64,000 nt of DNA from Desulfuromonas acetoxidans DSM 684 (GCF_000167355.1 NZ_AAEW02000012.1:61852-125851), one strand, 5' to 3'; positions 27,344-37,849 are shown, counted from the first letter of the stretch. Notes: generated from the sequence alone by a model not told the origin. A program made the numbers and translations.

Positions 27344-28675
27344 ATGACCCGAACAGCCGGGGTGCTGTTGCATCCGACATCATTACCTGGGGGAACGCTT
27401 GATCATGAGGTGATCCGTTTTCTCGATTGGATGAGTGACGCAGGACTAAGGCTGTGGCAGATGTTACCGCTGGGCGTGCCTCACGATGATCGCTCACCGT
27501 ACCAGTCGTTGTCCTGTCATGCGTTGAATCCGGCATTGCTGCCAGCTGAGCAGGAGGCGATCGACGATGCGGAGTATCGACGCTTTGTCGATGAGCAGCA
27601 GTGGTGGCTGGATGATTATGCCTTTTTTGTTGTGCTGCGTGGTTTGTTCAATAAAAAGAGTTGGTCGGAGTGGCCGGAGCCGTTGCGCTTTCGTGATACG
27701 CACGCTCTGGCGGCGATCCGTGAGCGTCACCACAACGAACTTGAAGCACTGAAAAAAGAGCAGTACCGCCTGTTTTTACGTTGGGAGCAAGTGCGTGAAG
27801 CCGCTCATCGGCGCGGCATTACCCTATTTGGCGATGTGCCGATCGCCGTGGCTTATGACAGCGTCGATGTCTGGGCGAACCCCGAGTTGTTTAAGCTGGA
27901 TGAAAATCTGCAGCCGACCGTGGTTGCTGGGGTGCCGCCCGATTATTTCTCCGAAACCGGCCAGCGTTGGGGCAATCCCCACTACAACTGGCAACTCATG
28001 GAGCGAAGCGGTTTCCACTGGTGGCGACAGCGTATTGCCATGGCATTGACCAAGGTGGATTTGTTGCGGATTGATCATTTTCGTGGCCTCGAAGCTTTGT
28101 GGGAGATTCCCGCTGCGGCAGAAACCGCCATTGACGGAACCTGGGTGAAAACGCCGGGGCGTGCTTTGCTGGAGACGTTGCGCCAGGATTTTCCCCACAT
28201 GCCGTTTGTTGCCGAAGACCTCGGGGTGATCACCGAAGATGTCGTGGCATTGCGCGATGACTTTGACTTGCCCGGTCTGTCTGTTCTACAGTTTGGCTTT
28301 GACGGCATGGCGGACAATCCGCACCGTATTGATAATCAGGTTGAAAATTCAGTGGTTTATACCGGAACCCATGATAACAATACCACGCGGGGCTGGTTTG
28401 AGTCTCTGGATGAGAAGCTGCAACAACAGGTGATAGCTGAGCTGCCCACAGATGCCGGAGACATGCCGTGGCCGGTCATTGTTGCGGCGTTGCAGTCCCC
28501 GGCCGAACGTGCCATGGTGCCGATGCAGGATTGGTTGGGATTAAATGAACAGCACCGCCTTAACACGCCGGGCACTGTTGAAGGTAATTGGAACTGGCAT
28601 TTTGGCTGGGACCAGGTTGCGCCCACTTTGGCGGCGACGATTCGGGACTGGCTGAATCGCTGTGACCGTTTATAA
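27344..28675 (+). CDS. malQ: 4-alpha-glucanotransferase (amylomaltase)
   Basis: A 443-residue GH77 enzyme, start MTRTAGVLLHPTSLPGG at 27344 after AAAGGAG. It disproportionates maltodextrins. Catalytic elements: LRIDHFRGLEALWEIP (nucleophile aspartate, about 226-241), FVAEDLGVIT (acid/base glutamate, about 272-281) and TGTHDNNTTRGW (transition-state aspartate, about 324-335). It is shorter than typical MalQ (about 500) because the N-terminal insertions are reduced. It overlaps no neighbour; glgB follows after about 88 bp. Confidence 0.96.
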   Translation: MTRTAGVLLHPTSLPGGTLDHEVIRFLDWMSDAGLRLWQMLPLGVPHDDRSPYQSLSCHALNPALLPAEQEAIDDAEYRRFVDEQQWWLDDYAFFVVLRGLFNKKSWSEWPEPLRFRDTHALAAIRERHHNELEALKKEQYRLFLRWEQVREAAHRRGITLFGDVPIAVAYDSVDVWANPELFKLDENLQPTVVAGVPPDYFSETGQRWGNPHYNWQLMERSGFHWWRQRIAMALTKVDLLRIDHFRGLEALWEIPAAAETAIDGTWVKTPGRALLETLRQDFPHMPFVAEDLGVITEDVVALRDDFDLPGLSVLQFGFDGMADNPHRIDNQVENSVVYTGTHDNNTTRGWFESLDEKLQQQVIAELPTDAGDMPWPVIVAALQSPAERAMVPMQDWLGLNEQHRLNTPGTVEGNWNWHFGWDQVAPTLAATIRDWLNRCDRL

Positions 28676-28763
28676 CTTCTGAGCCAGCGCCGGAACAACA
28701 GCCCAGGGCTGCCGCTCTTGATGTGTTGCCCGTGCGCTGATTTTGAGAGATGAAAGAGACTGT

Positions 28764-30956
28764 ATGATTGAAGAACCGCTAACTCCGGATCATTATGATG
28801 TCAAATGCCTTGCCGAAGGGCGTCATTATGATCCGTTTGTCCTGCTCGGCTACCATGAAACGCCGACGGACGAGTGGATTATCCGTGAATGGCTACCGAC
28901 GGCAACTCGGGCGTGGATTGTCGATGGTCCGCAACTGGAGGCTGTTGGCAACAGCGGCGTCTTCCGTGCGCGAATCAGTCGCGCTGATAAGCAGCATCTT
29001 GGCAATCATTATGCGATCGGTTGGCAGGAAGCCGACGGTTTTGAACATCAGGTGATCTCTTCCTATACGTTTTTACCTCAGGTCGGCGATGTCGACTTGC
29101 ATCTGTTTGCGGAGGGGCGTCATTGGTTTCTCTACGATGTCCTTGGTGCTAACCCCTGTTGTCTGGATGGTATTGACGGTGTGTTGTTTGCCGTCTGGGC
29201 GCCGTCGGCCGAGAGGGTTTCCGTGGTCGGCGGGTTCAATGCCTGGAACGGACTGCGTCACCCCATGCGTTCTCGGGGACAATCCGGTGTCTGGGAGCTG
29301 TTTATTCCCGGCCTGTGCCCTGATGACCGCTATAAATTTGAAATTCGCGATCAATGGGGCCATGTCCACCAGAAGACCGACCCTTACGCCCGTTCCATGG
29401 AGATGCGACCGCGCACCGCCTCAATTATCCATGCCAGTCAGCATGAATGGCACGATCAGGCGTGGATGGAACAACGCCGCGAATACGACTGGCAGCATCA
29501 ACCGCTGAGTATCTACGAAGTGCACCTTGGTTCGTGGCAACGGCGTGATGATCAACGCTTCCTCAATTACCGCGAGCTGGCCCATCGCCTGGTCGATTAT
29601 GTGTTGTGGATGGGGTTCACCCACATCAACCTGATGCCGATCAGCGAACATCCCCTCGATGAATCGTGGGGCTATCAGACCACCGGGTATTATGCGCCGA
29701 CGCGCCGGTTCGGCGATCCCGACGATTTCCGTTACTTTGTTGATCATTGTCATCAAAACGGTATCGGCGTGTTTCTCGATTGGGTGCCGGCCCATTTCCC
29801 TAAGGATGATTATGCCCTGGCCCGCTTTGACGGTAGCGCTCTCTATGAGCACGAAGATCCGCGCCTCGGCGAACACCAGGATTGGGGCACCTATATCTTC
29901 AACTTCGGTCGCAATGAGGTGCGCAATTTTCTCATTGCCAACGCGTTGTATTGGATGCGCGAATTCCATCTTGACGGCTTGCGTGTTGATGCCGTGGCTT
30001 CGATGTTGTATCTCGATTACTCACGTGAGCCGGGACAATGGTTGCCCAATGCCTATGGCGGTAACGAAAATATCGATGCCATTGATTTTATCAAAACCCT
30101 CAACACTGAGATCCACGCCCAGTATCCCGGTGCCGTGTTGATGGCTGAAGAATCGACCTCATGGCCGATGGTGTCGCGACCCACCTGGATGGGCGGACTG
30201 GGGTTTTCCATGAAATGGAACATGGGCTGGATGAACGATACCCTGGGCTATTTTTCACAGAATCCGGTGTATCGGTCCTTTCATCATAACGAGCTGACCT
30301 TCAGTCAGATGTACGCTTATTTTGAAAACTTTATTTTGCCGCTATCGCATGACGAAGTGGTGCATCTTAAACATTCTTTGGTCGATAAAATGCCCGGTGA
30401 CGTGTGGCAAAAACGGGCTAACCTGCGATTGCTGTTCAGTTATATGATGGTCCATCCGGGAAAGAAGCTGCTGTTCATGGGTGGTGAGTTCGCCCAGTGG
30501 GAAGAGTGGGACTGTCGCCACAGTCTCGACTGGTCGGTGTGTGATGATCCGGGGCATCGTGGTGTGCAGTTGCTGATGCGCGACCTGAATCATCTCTATC
30601 AGCAGGAGACCGCTCTACATCTGCACGATTTTGAGTCACAGGGTTTTGATTGGATCGATTGTCATGACCATCAACAGTCGGTCTTAAGCTTTATTCGTCA
30701 GGCCGGTGATGAACAACTGATCTGCCTGTTCAACTTTACCCCGGTGGTGCGTGAAGGTTACCGCATCGGCTTGCCACGGCGCGGCTGCTATCGGGAATTG
30801 ATCAACAGTGATGCCGAAATTTACGGTGGCAGCAATGTCGGTTTGGCGGGTCGGCTGTGCAGCGAAGACCAATCGTGGATGGGCCGACCGGTCAGTGGTG
30901 TAGTAACTTTGCCACCATTGGCAATGCTGGTGTTGAAATGGGAAGGTGATCTCTGA
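28764..30956 (+). CDS. glgB: 1,4-alpha-glucan branching enzyme
   Basis: A 730-residue GH13 branching enzyme of the long form with an N-terminal CBM48-type module. Start [10 protein letters not shown] at 28764. N-terminal glucan-binding repeats occur at about 20-200 ([34 protein letters not shown], split). The catalytic barrel shows [37 protein letters not shown] (nucleophile Asp), MAEESTSWP (Glu) and [10 protein letters not shown] (Asp). It introduces alpha-1,6 branches. Its stop overlaps the glgA start (TGATG), indicating coupling of synthase and branching enzyme. Confidence 0.98.
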   Translation: MIEEPLTPDHYDVKCLAEGRHYDPFVLLGYHETPTDEWIIREWLPTATRAWIVDGPQLEAVGNSGVFRARISRADKQHLGNHYAIGWQEADGFEHQVISSYTFLPQVGDVDLHLFAEGRHWFLYDVLGANPCCLDGIDGVLFAVWAPSAERVSVVGGFNAWNGLRHPMRSRGQSGVWELFIPGLCPDDRYKFEIRDQWGHVHQKTDPYARSMEMRPRTASIIHASQHEWHDQAWMEQRREYDWQHQPLSIYEVHLGSWQRRDDQRFLNYRELAHRLVDYVLWMGFTHINLMPISEHPLDESWGYQTTGYYAPTRRFGDPDDFRYFVDHCHQNGIGVFLDWVPAHFPKDDYALARFDGSALYEHEDPRLGEHQDWGTYIFNFGRNEVRNFLIANALYWMREFHLDGLRVDAVASMLYLDYSREPGQWLPNAYGGNENIDAIDFIKTLNTEIHAQYPGAVLMAEESTSWPMVSRPTWMGGLGFSMKWNMGWMNDTLGYFSQNPVYRSFHHNELTFSQMYAYFENFILPLSHDEVVHLKHSLVDKMPGDVWQKRANLRLLFSYMMVHPGKKLLFMGGEFAQWEEWDCRHSLDWSVCDDPGHRGVQLLMRDLNHLYQQETALHLHDFESQGFDWIDCHDHQQSVLSFIRQAGDEQLICLFNFTPVVREGYRIGLPRRGCYRELINSDAEIYGGSNVGLAGRLCSEDQSWMGRPVSGVVTLPPLAMLVLKWEGDL

Positions 30957-32431
30957 TGAAAATACTGTTTGCAACCTCGGAAGTGTATCCGCTGATTAAA
31001 ACCGGCGGGCTGGCTGATGTCAGCTCGGGGTTGCCGGCGGCGTTACACGCCTTGGGAGAAGACGTTCGGGTCGTGATCCCGGCCTATCGCGATGCTTTGT
31101 CCGCCGTTGGCGCGGTTGAGGAGCTTGCCCGTTTTGCTGTCAGCGGCTGTGGTGTGACCCGCACTGTTACGGTGTTGTTGGCTGTGGAGAAACCTTTTGG
31201 TGCCGAGGTGCTGTTGCTTGCGGTGGATGATCTGTTCAACCGACCGGGCAATCCCTATCAGAACAGTGACGGTGAAGACTGGTGGGATAACGGTGAACGG
31301 TTTGGTCTGTTCAGCCGTGCCGTGGTTGAGATCGCCATGGACCGTGCCGGTCTGCGCTGGCAACCCGATGTGGTGCATAGCCACGATTGGCAGACCGGTC
31401 TGGTGCCGGCGTTTCTCAGCTTGGAAACGCCACGGCCGCGCACGGTGTTTACGATCCATAACCTGTCCTACCCCGGCCGTTTCCCCTATGCGCTGTTTGC
31501 CGGACTCGGACTGCCTGCCGACTGGTGGCATTACACTAAACTGGAATTTTACAATAGCCTGTCGATGATTAAGGGTGGGATCGTTTTTGCCGACCAAGTG
31601 ACCACGGTCAGTCCCAGTTATGCCGACGAGATCTGTCTGCCCGAGCATGGCTTGGGCTTGGATGGTGCGTTGCAGCAATGCCGCGATGAACAGCGCCTGA
31701 GTGGCATAATCAATGGCATGGATACCCAGGTCTGGAACCCGGCCACAGATGAACATATCCCTTATCGCTATAGTGTACAGAAGGGGCGGGTCGCGCAAAA
31801 AAAACGCAATAAGCAGGCGCTATTGACTCAGATGGCGGGTCCACAAAGCGAGGCTGCCCTGGCGGCGCCGTTATGTGGATTTGTCGGGCGGTTGGTGGAG
31901 CAAAAAGGGATTGATCTGATTGTTGATGCCGTGGCTGACTGGCTGGAAAACACAGATGCCTGTTTTGTGTTTATCGGCAGCGGACAAGCGGTGTATGAGA
32001 CGCTGTTGCGCGAGTTGGCCGAGCACCATCCCCAGCGAGTGTTTGTTTATATCGGCTATTCGGAAGCCATGGCCCATTTACTTGAAGCGGGATGCGATCT
32101 GTTTCTGATGCCGTCGCGCTTTGAGCCCTGTGGCCTTAACCAGATGTATAGTCTTGCCTATGGCACTCCGCCGGTCGTCCATGCTACCGGTGGCCTCAAA
32201 GATACGGTGGTCGATGCGACGGTCGACAGCCTCAAGCAGGGTGACGGGACGGGATTTGTCTTTAACGTGCCCACCGGTGAAGCGCTACGGGATACCGTGT
32301 TGCGGGCTCTGGCGCTGTACCAACGTCCACGCAGTTGGCAACAATTACAGAAGAATGGCATGCTCAAGGACTTCAGCTGGCAATGCAGTGCCGAGCGCTA
32401 TCTTGAGTTGTATCGTTCGGGAGGGGTGTAA
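30956..32431 (+). CDS. glgA: Glycogen synthase (ADP-glucose)
   Basis: A 491-residue GT5 synthase using ADP-glucose. The ADP-Glc loop KTGGLADVSSGLP lies at about 15-27. HSHDWQTGLVPAFL (about 140-153), the catalytic RFEPCGLNQMYSLAYGTPPVV segment (about 385-405, split) and the C-terminal GGLKDTVVD are present. Length matches family (about 480). The N-terminus KILFATSEVYPLIKTGGLADV is textbook. It overlaps glgB upstream (TGATG) and glgP downstream (TAATG). Confidence 0.98.
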   Translation: MKILFATSEVYPLIKTGGLADVSSGLPAALHALGEDVRVVIPAYRDALSAVGAVEELARFAVSGCGVTRTVTVLLAVEKPFGAEVLLLAVDDLFNRPGNPYQNSDGEDWWDNGERFGLFSRAVVEIAMDRAGLRWQPDVVHSHDWQTGLVPAFLSLETPRPRTVFTIHNLSYPGRFPYALFAGLGLPADWWHYTKLEFYNSLSMIKGGIVFADQVTTVSPSYADEICLPEHGLGLDGALQQCRDEQRLSGIINGMDTQVWNPATDEHIPYRYSVQKGRVAQKKRNKQALLTQMAGPQSEAALAAPLCGFVGRLVEQKGIDLIVDAVADWLENTDACFVFIGSGQAVYETLLRELAEHHPQRVFVYIGYSEAMAHLLEAGCDLFLMPSRFEPCGLNQMYSLAYGTPPVVHATGGLKDTVVDATVDSLKQGDGTGFVFNVPTGEALRDTVLRALALYQRPRSWQQLQKNGMLKDFSWQCSAERYLELYRSGGV

Positions 32432-34944
32432 TGGTCATTCCAGATTTTGAGCGTGAAACGGAAACCGTCGTTCGCAAGGCCCTTAAGTGCTTGGGCAATG
32501 ATGAGGAAAGCCTCGAAGCCAGTTTTCTCCACTATCTCTACAACACCTTTGGCCGCCACCTGCAGTCACCCCATTACTATCTGTTCAAAGCATTGTCTTA
32601 TAGTGTGCGTGATCGGCTGATGGCCCGCTGGCGCGATACTTGGTTATCCCATTATCAGGCCGGGACCAAAAAGGCCTATTATCTGTCGATGGAGTTTCTG
32701 ATCGGTCGCTCGTTACTCAACAACCTGTTGAGTCTGGATGTCGAAGACCCGGTGCGGCAGGTGCTGTATCGCCTTGGCCAAACCCTCGAAGAGGTGGAAA
32801 ATGCTGAGCGCGATGCCGGGTTGGGCAATGGAGGTCTTGGTCGGCTGGCCGCTTGTTTCATGGACAGTTGTGCCACGTTGCAACTGCCGGTGATGGGCTA
32901 TGGGCTGCGTTACAAGTACGGCATGTTCCGGCAACGGATTCAGAACGGCTACCAGATGGAAGATCCCGATCCCTGGTTGCGTCACGGCGAATATCCCTGG
33001 GAGGTGCAACGCGCTGATTACACCTGTGTCATCCCGTTTGGCGGTTGTACGCGTATGTACAAGGAACCGCATAGCGGACGGTTGATCGTGCACTGGGATC
33101 ACGATGAGGAGGTGCTGGCCGTGCCTTACGATGTGCCGATTGCCGGTTATCAAAATCAGACCGTTAACACATTGCGGTTGTGGTCGGCGGCCTCGGTTGA
33201 AGATTTCAATCTGTCGGAGTTTAACGCCGGTTCCTATTATGAAGCGGTGGCGGAGAAGAACGAGGCTGAGAGCATCACCATGGTATTGTATCCCAACGAT
33301 GCCAACGAGTCCGGCAAGGAATTGCGCTTACGCCAGCAGTATTTTCTGGTGTCGGCCAGTCTGCAGGATATCCTCAAACACTGGAAGCGTAACCATGGTG
33401 CCGATTTCAGCAATTTCTCCGAAAGTAATGTCTTTCAGTTAAATGATACCCATCCCAGTCTGGCCGTGGTTGAGCTGATGCGTCTGCTGGTTGATGATGA
33501 ACATCTCGAATGGGACGAGGCGTGGCGTATTGTCACGCAGACCATGGCCTACACGAATCACACCCTGCTGCCCGAAGCTCTGGAAACCTGGTCAGTCTCA
33601 CTGTTACGGCGCATGTTGCCACGTCATTTGGAGATTATCTACGAGATCAACAGCCGCTTTTTGGCCGAGGTGTCGATGAAGTGGCCCGGTGATGAACAAC
33701 GGGTGCAGCGCATGTCGCTCATTGACCCCAACGATCGGGTGCGGATGGCTCATCTCGCTCTGGTCGGCAGTTTCTCGGTAAATGGCGTGGCCGAACTGCA
33801 TTCACGCCTGTTGCGTGAGGGGCTGTTCCGCGATTTCTATCAGTTGTGGCCGGATAAGTTCAACAACAAGACCAACGGTGTCACACCGCGGCGATGGCTG
33901 GCCTGTGCCAATCCCCAATTACGTGAGTTGTTGTTTGAAACCATCGGCGATGGCTGGATGACCGATCTGTCGCAGTTGGCACGACTGGAAGACTATATTG
34001 ATGATCAGGGCTTCTGCCAGCGCTGGCGGCAGATTCGGCACCACAATAAAAAACGCCTTGCCGAGCTGGTCCACCAACGCACTGGGATTGTGATCAATCC
34101 TGAGGTCATGTTCGATGTTCAAGTCAAGCGGATTCACGAATACAAACGGCAGTTGCTCAATGTGCTGCATATTATCCACCTGTATGCGCGAATTAAATTT
34201 GAGCGTCCCATTCACTGGACCAACCGATGCGTGATCATCGGCGGTAAAGCGGCGCCCGGTTATGCTATGGCCAAAAAGATCATCAAGTTGATCCATAACG
34301 TCGCCAATGTCATTAACAACGATCCGGAGGTCGGCGATCGCCTCAAACTGGTGTTTCTTCCGGATTACAATGTCTCTGCCATGGAGGTGATCTGTGCTGG
34401 AACCGATCTTTCCGAACAGATTTCCACCGCTGGGAAAGAAGCCTCCGGGACCGGAAATATGAAGTTTATGATGAACGGTGCGATTACCATCGGCACACTC
34501 GACGGTGCCAATGTTGAGATTCGCGAGGCTGTCAGCGAAGAAAATTTTTTCCTGTTCGGCCTGCATGCCGAGGAGGTGGAGCAACAGCGCAAGACCTACC
34601 GTCCGGCTGCTGTCATTGCCGGCGATGATGATCTGAAGCTGGTGATGCAACTGCTTAAGTCGGGGCATTTTAACCGCTTTGAACGGGGAATTTTTGACGA
34701 TGTGGTGGCGTCGTTGACCAGTCCGCATGACCCGTGGATGACTCTGGCCGACTTCCGCAGTTATGTGGAGTGTCAGAAACGGGTGGCCGAGCTGTTTACC
34801 GACGAAGCGGCTTGGACCAAGATGAGCCTGCTCAACACTGCGCGCAGTGGACGCTTCTCCACCGACCGCACCATGCGTGAATACAATGACGATATCTGGC
34901 GGCTGACTCCGGTGGAAGTACAGACCGAACAACTGCCGGATTGA
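32431..34944 (+). CDS. glgP: Glycogen phosphorylase (full length)
   Basis: An 837-residue GT35 phosphorylase of the GlgP/MalP type, cleaving glycogen ends with phosphate to glucose-1-phosphate. Hallmarks: KKAYYLSMEFLIGRSL (about 82-97), DAGLGNGGLGRLAACF (about 128-143), KRIHEYKRQLLN (about 567-578) and the PLP-lysine EASGTGNMKFMMNGA (about 669-683). It is the second phosphorylase of the cluster and differs from the short one in having the complete N-terminal regulatory region. One base overlaps glgA. The following phosphomutase channels the product. Confidence 0.98.
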   Translation: MVIPDFERETETVVRKALKCLGNDEESLEASFLHYLYNTFGRHLQSPHYYLFKALSYSVRDRLMARWRDTWLSHYQAGTKKAYYLSMEFLIGRSLLNNLLSLDVEDPVRQVLYRLGQTLEEVENAERDAGLGNGGLGRLAACFMDSCATLQLPVMGYGLRYKYGMFRQRIQNGYQMEDPDPWLRHGEYPWEVQRADYTCVIPFGGCTRMYKEPHSGRLIVHWDHDEEVLAVPYDVPIAGYQNQTVNTLRLWSAASVEDFNLSEFNAGSYYEAVAEKNEAESITMVLYPNDANESGKELRLRQQYFLVSASLQDILKHWKRNHGADFSNFSESNVFQLNDTHPSLAVVELMRLLVDDEHLEWDEAWRIVTQTMAYTNHTLLPEALETWSVSLLRRMLPRHLEIIYEINSRFLAEVSMKWPGDEQRVQRMSLIDPNDRVRMAHLALVGSFSVNGVAELHSRLLREGLFRDFYQLWPDKFNNKTNGVTPRRWLACANPQLRELLFETIGDGWMTDLSQLARLEDYIDDQGFCQRWRQIRHHNKKRLAELVHQRTGIVINPEVMFDVQVKRIHEYKRQLLNVLHIIHLYARIKFERPIHWTNRCVIIGGKAAPGYAMAKKIIKLIHNVANVINNDPEVGDRLKLVFLPDYNVSAMEVICAGTDLSEQISTAGKEASGTGNMKFMMNGAITIGTLDGANVEIREAVSEENFFLFGLHAEEVEQQRKTYRPAAVIAGDDDLKLVMQLLKSGHFNRFERGIFDDVVASLTSPHDPWMTLADFRSYVECQKRVAELFTDEAAWTKMSLLNTARSGRFSTDRTMREYNDDIWRLTPVEVQTEQLPD

Positions 34945-34991
34945 TCCTGACAACTGCTTGAAGCAATTTGACAATGAAAGGTGAAACCTCA

Positions 34992-36341
34992 ATGGAGTTG
35001 ACCTGTTTTAAAGCCTATGACATTCGTGGACGGCTGCCCGATGAACTCAATGAAGATATTGCCTACCGGATCGGGCGTGCCTATGCGGAGTTTCTCAACC
35101 CGCAAAAAGTGATTGTCGGGCGGGACGTGCGCCTGTCCAGCACGTCGTTGTGTGCGGCCTTGGCCAAAGGGTTGACCGAGGCCGGTGTGGATGTGTTCGA
35201 TATTGGCCTGTGTGGCACCGAAGAGGTCTACTTTGCGACATTCAGCCAGAATATGGACGGTGGCATTATGGTGACAGCCAGCCACAACCCCATGGATTTC
35301 AACGGCATGAAGCTGGTTCGCGAGCAGTCCAAGCCGATCAGCAGTGATACCGGTCTCAAAGAGATTCAGGCCATGGTGGCGGCCAACCGTTTTGTCGAGC
35401 CGCAACGCCAGGGAACCATCCAGGCGCTGGATGTGACGCAGGAGTATGTAGATCATCTGCTCGGCTACATCGATGTCACTGCCCTGAAGCCGCTCAAAGT
35501 GGTGGTCAATGCCGGTAACGGTTGTGCCGGACCGACCATTGATCGTCTGGAGAAATATCTGCCGTTCGAATTCATCAAAATTTACCATGAACCGGACGGT
35601 CATTTCCCCAACGGCATCCCCAATCCGATTCTGCCGGAAAACCGTGCTGCGACCGTTGACGCCCTCAAAACCCATAAAGCGGATGTTGGGATTGCCTGGG
35701 ACGGCGATTTTGATCGCTGCTTTTTCTTTGATGAAACCGGCCGATTTATCGAAGGTTATTACCTGGTCGGCCTGCTCGGATTGGCCCTGTTGCAGAGCAA
35801 CCCCGGCGCCAAGATTATTCACGATCCACGCTTGGTGTGGAACACCGTTGATATGGTCACCGAAGCTGGTGGCCAGGCGATCCAGTGCAAATCGGGCCAT
35901 GCGTTCATCAAAGAGAGAATGCGCAGCGAAGATGCGATCTACGGCGGTGAAATGAGCGCCCATCATTACTTCCGCGATTTCTCCTATTGCGACAGCGGTA
36001 TGATTCCGTGGTTGTTGGTTTTGGAGATCATGGGACGCACCGGCAACAGCTTGTCGAGTCTGGTTGATCAGCGCATCGCACTGTTTCCGGCCAGTGGTGA
36101 GATCAACCGTCATGTTGACGATGCTCAGGCCACCATTGAACGGGTTCGTGCCCATTACAGCCCGCAGGCCATCAGCGAAGATTTTACCGACGGTGTCAGC
36201 CTTGAGTTTGACCAATGGCGCTTTAACCTGCGCATGTCCAACACCGAGCCGGTGGTGCGTCTTAATGTCGAATCGCGCGGCGATCAGGCGTTGATGGAAG
36301 CAAAAACAGCAGAAGTTCTTGATATTCTTGGTGGAAAATAA
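34992..36341 (+). CDS. Phosphomannomutase/phosphoglucomutase
   Basis: A 449-residue alpha-D-phosphohexomutase, start [16 protein letters not shown] at 34992 after AAAGGTGAAAC; earlier ATGs are possible. The four family sites are visible: [13 protein letters not shown] with the phosphoserine (about 95-107), metal loop DGDFDRCFF (about 237-245), sugar loop [13 protein letters not shown] (about 320-332) and phosphate-binding [12 protein letters not shown] (about 415-426). It converts glucose-1-P/glucose-6-P or the mannose equivalents. Placed right after glgP, it most likely links phosphorolysis to Pgi and to GlgC. The symbol pgm, manB or algC cannot be decided from sequence. Confidence 0.95.
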   Translation: MELTCFKAYDIRGRLPDELNEDIAYRIGRAYAEFLNPQKVIVGRDVRLSSTSLCAALAKGLTEAGVDVFDIGLCGTEEVYFATFSQNMDGGIMVTASHNPMDFNGMKLVREQSKPISSDTGLKEIQAMVAANRFVEPQRQGTIQALDVTQEYVDHLLGYIDVTALKPLKVVVNAGNGCAGPTIDRLEKYLPFEFIKIYHEPDGHFPNGIPNPILPENRAATVDALKTHKADVGIAWDGDFDRCFFFDETGRFIEGYYLVGLLGLALLQSNPGAKIIHDPRLVWNTVDMVTEAGGQAIQCKSGHAFIKERMRSEDAIYGGEMSAHHYFRDFSYCDSGMIPWLLVLEIMGRTGNSLSSLVDQRIALFPASGEINRHVDDAQATIERVRAHYSPQAISEDFTDGVSLEFDQWRFNLRMSNTEPVVRLNVESRGDQALMEAKTAEVLDILGGK

Positions 36342-36373
36342 GTGCCTGTGCTGAGCTGATAAAGGAGGGAACG

Positions 36374-36871
36374 ATGAAGAGAGACCGGATGATTATCAGC
36401 CTTGTTGCCGCCTTAATACTGATATCCGGCGTAGCCCACGCCAGCCTGAGTGGTTTTATGACCGAAGTGAATATGCGTGCCCGCGCTGATCTGCGCGATT
36501 TCACGGTGCGGCTCAGTTCCCACTTTGGCGTGCCGGTGCCGGATGTTGACAGAATCCTGCGTCGCGTCGCTGCTCCGGCCGATGCCTATATGTGTCTGCA
36601 GTTGTCGACGATGAGTCGGGTGCCGATTGATCGGGTGATGGATCGCTATCGTCATCGTCGTGATAAAGGCTGGGGGCAGCTTGCTCAGGAATTGGGGATC
36701 AAACCCGGCTCGGCGCAATTCCATCGCATTCGCCAAGGCGATTTTGTCTTTTACGCTGACTCCGGTTTTGATTCAAAACGCAACAACCACAAAAAAAAGG
36801 GCAAGGGCAACAATAAGGCAGACAAAGGCAAAGGACGGGCGAAAAATAAAGGGGGTAAAGATCGTTACTGA
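36374..36871 (+). CDS. Secreted protein with Lys/Gly-rich tail
   Basis: A 165-residue protein after AAAGGAGGGA. A signal peptide covers about residues 1-23 (IISLVAALILISGVAHA). A helical domain at about 30-130 contains RILRRVAAPADAYMCLQLSTM and a segment resembling a short regulatory helix bundle. The last 30 residues are almost only lysine, glycine and asparagine (KKKGKGNNKADKGKGRAKNK), strongly basic. No family recognised. The basic tail could bind polyanions or membranes (inference). It lies 32 bp after the phosphohexomutase, so it may be the last cluster gene or independent. Confidence 0.7.
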   Translation: MKRDRMIISLVAALILISGVAHASLSGFMTEVNMRARADLRDFTVRLSSHFGVPVPDVDRILRRVAAPADAYMCLQLSTMSRVPIDRVMDRYRHRRDKGWGQLAQELGIKPGSAQFHRIRQGDFVFYADSGFDSKRNNHKKKGKGNNKADKGKGRAKNKGGKDRY

Positions 36872-36981
36872 TCGGCTGAGAAGCTTATCAATTCCTGACC
36901 CGGTTTGAGCAAAATCCTAACATCAACTTACCACAGTAGCGCAGTACTTATCCTGATTAACCAACGAGGAGAATAGACGCT

Positions 36982-37551
36982 ATGTGTGTACGGATTTTGA
37001 CGGTTTTTTGCGTGTTGTTGTTTTTGGCCGGCTGTGTTTCACAACCGATGGCCGAAGCGGAAAAAACAAATGAAGCATCCCAGATGGTTGAAGAACGTCC
37101 GGTTGAGTTGAATGTCGACCAAAAGGACCTTGCTGTGTATCGTTATAACAACCGCCTGTATGTGATCGGTGATGAAGCCATGAAAGCTTCATTTGTCGCC
37201 CACAAGCATCTGCCTTACACGAAAACCACTCTCGGCGGCGGCCCCCAAGGTGAGACGGTGATCTACGATGTTAAAAAGAAGGATTCTGCCTACACTGAAG
37301 GTTTAATGGAGAGATTCAACGAGATTGCCTGGATGCTGGAAAGCAACGACATCTATACCGCGTGGAAATACAAAGGACGGATTTTTGTCATCGGCGATGC
37401 TAAAATGAACGAAAAGTTCTCGACCCATAAACACCTCCCTTACACCAAAACTCTGCTGGGTGCCGGCCCCCATGGAGAAACAGTTATCTTCCAGGTTGAC
37501 AAGAAAAACCCGGAGTTGGCTTCGAACCTGGAAAAAGCCTATCTCAAGTAA
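36982..37551 (+). CDS. Putative lipoprotein with two tandem repeats
   Basis: A 189-residue protein with a lipoprotein signal: hydrophobic stretch then LAGC, lipidated cysteine at about residue 18. Two similar units of about 70 residues follow: YRYNNRLYVIGDEAMKASF / HKHLPYTKTTLGGGPQGETVIYDV and WKYKGRIFVIGDAKMNEKF / HKHLPYTKTLLGAGPHGETVIFQV. The duplication is strong (KHLPYTKTxLGxGPxGETVI identical in both). Membrane-anchored, function unknown. GAGGAG lies about ten bases before the start. Confidence 0.8.
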   Translation: MCVRILTVFCVLLFLAGCVSQPMAEAEKTNEASQMVEERPVELNVDQKDLAVYRYNNRLYVIGDEAMKASFVAHKHLPYTKTTLGGGPQGETVIYDVKKKDSAYTEGLMERFNEIAWMLESNDIYTAWKYKGRIFVIGDAKMNEKFSTHKHLPYTKTLLGAGPHGETVIFQVDKKNPELASNLEKAYLK

Positions 37552-37556
37552 CGGGA

Positions 37557-37698
37557 TGTTGAAAAACTCCTATCCGGGGGCTTTTCAACCAAGCAAGCCG
37601 AAAATGCGATTTCCGCCTTGTTTCCAAAATCAAGCACTTGAAAATCCGTTTTTGATTTTGGTCGCCCATTCATGGGCTACGCAGATTGTTTTTCAACA
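37557..37698. repeat. 142-bp inverted-repeat element
   Basis: Bounded by perfect 11-bp termini TGTTGAAAAAC (37557-37567) and GTTTTTCAACA (37688-37698). Internal hairpins include AAAATCAA/TTGATTTT and GCCCAT-TC-ATGGGC. It has no coding capacity, and GGG/CCC flank the ends. It resembles the short palindromic intergenic repeats common in Geobacter and Desulfuromonas genomes, or a MITE. No second copy was seen in this window. Confidence 0.6.
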
Positions 37699-37732
37699 CC
37701 CTGCTAAAACATCAGTGTCCTACCCTGCAATT

Positions 37733-37767
37733 GGCCAGCCGGCTTCCCATCCGGCTGGCCTTTTTTT
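37733..37767 (+). terminator. Intrinsic terminator upstream of fumC
   Basis: GGCCAGCCGG (37733-37742), loop, CCGGCTGGCC (37751-37760) and seven Ts. It ends transcripts coming from the lipoprotein gene. Confidence 0.9.
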
Positions 37768-37849
37768 ACGCCTGAAAAGGTCCTCACGATACCATCGAGA
37801 ATTCGCGTCGCATTAAATCGGGTTCAAGTAAGCGATATTTCTGTTAGTA

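Noticed and set aside
33919..34992. Open frame of 357 codons antisense to glgP
   Set aside because: Composition is typical of reverse-complement shadow, and glgP is complete on the other strand.
34989..36215. Long open frame (408 codons) antisense to the phosphohexomutase
   Set aside because: It is a shadow frame: no family motifs, and the plus-strand gene is fully supported by four conserved active-site motifs.
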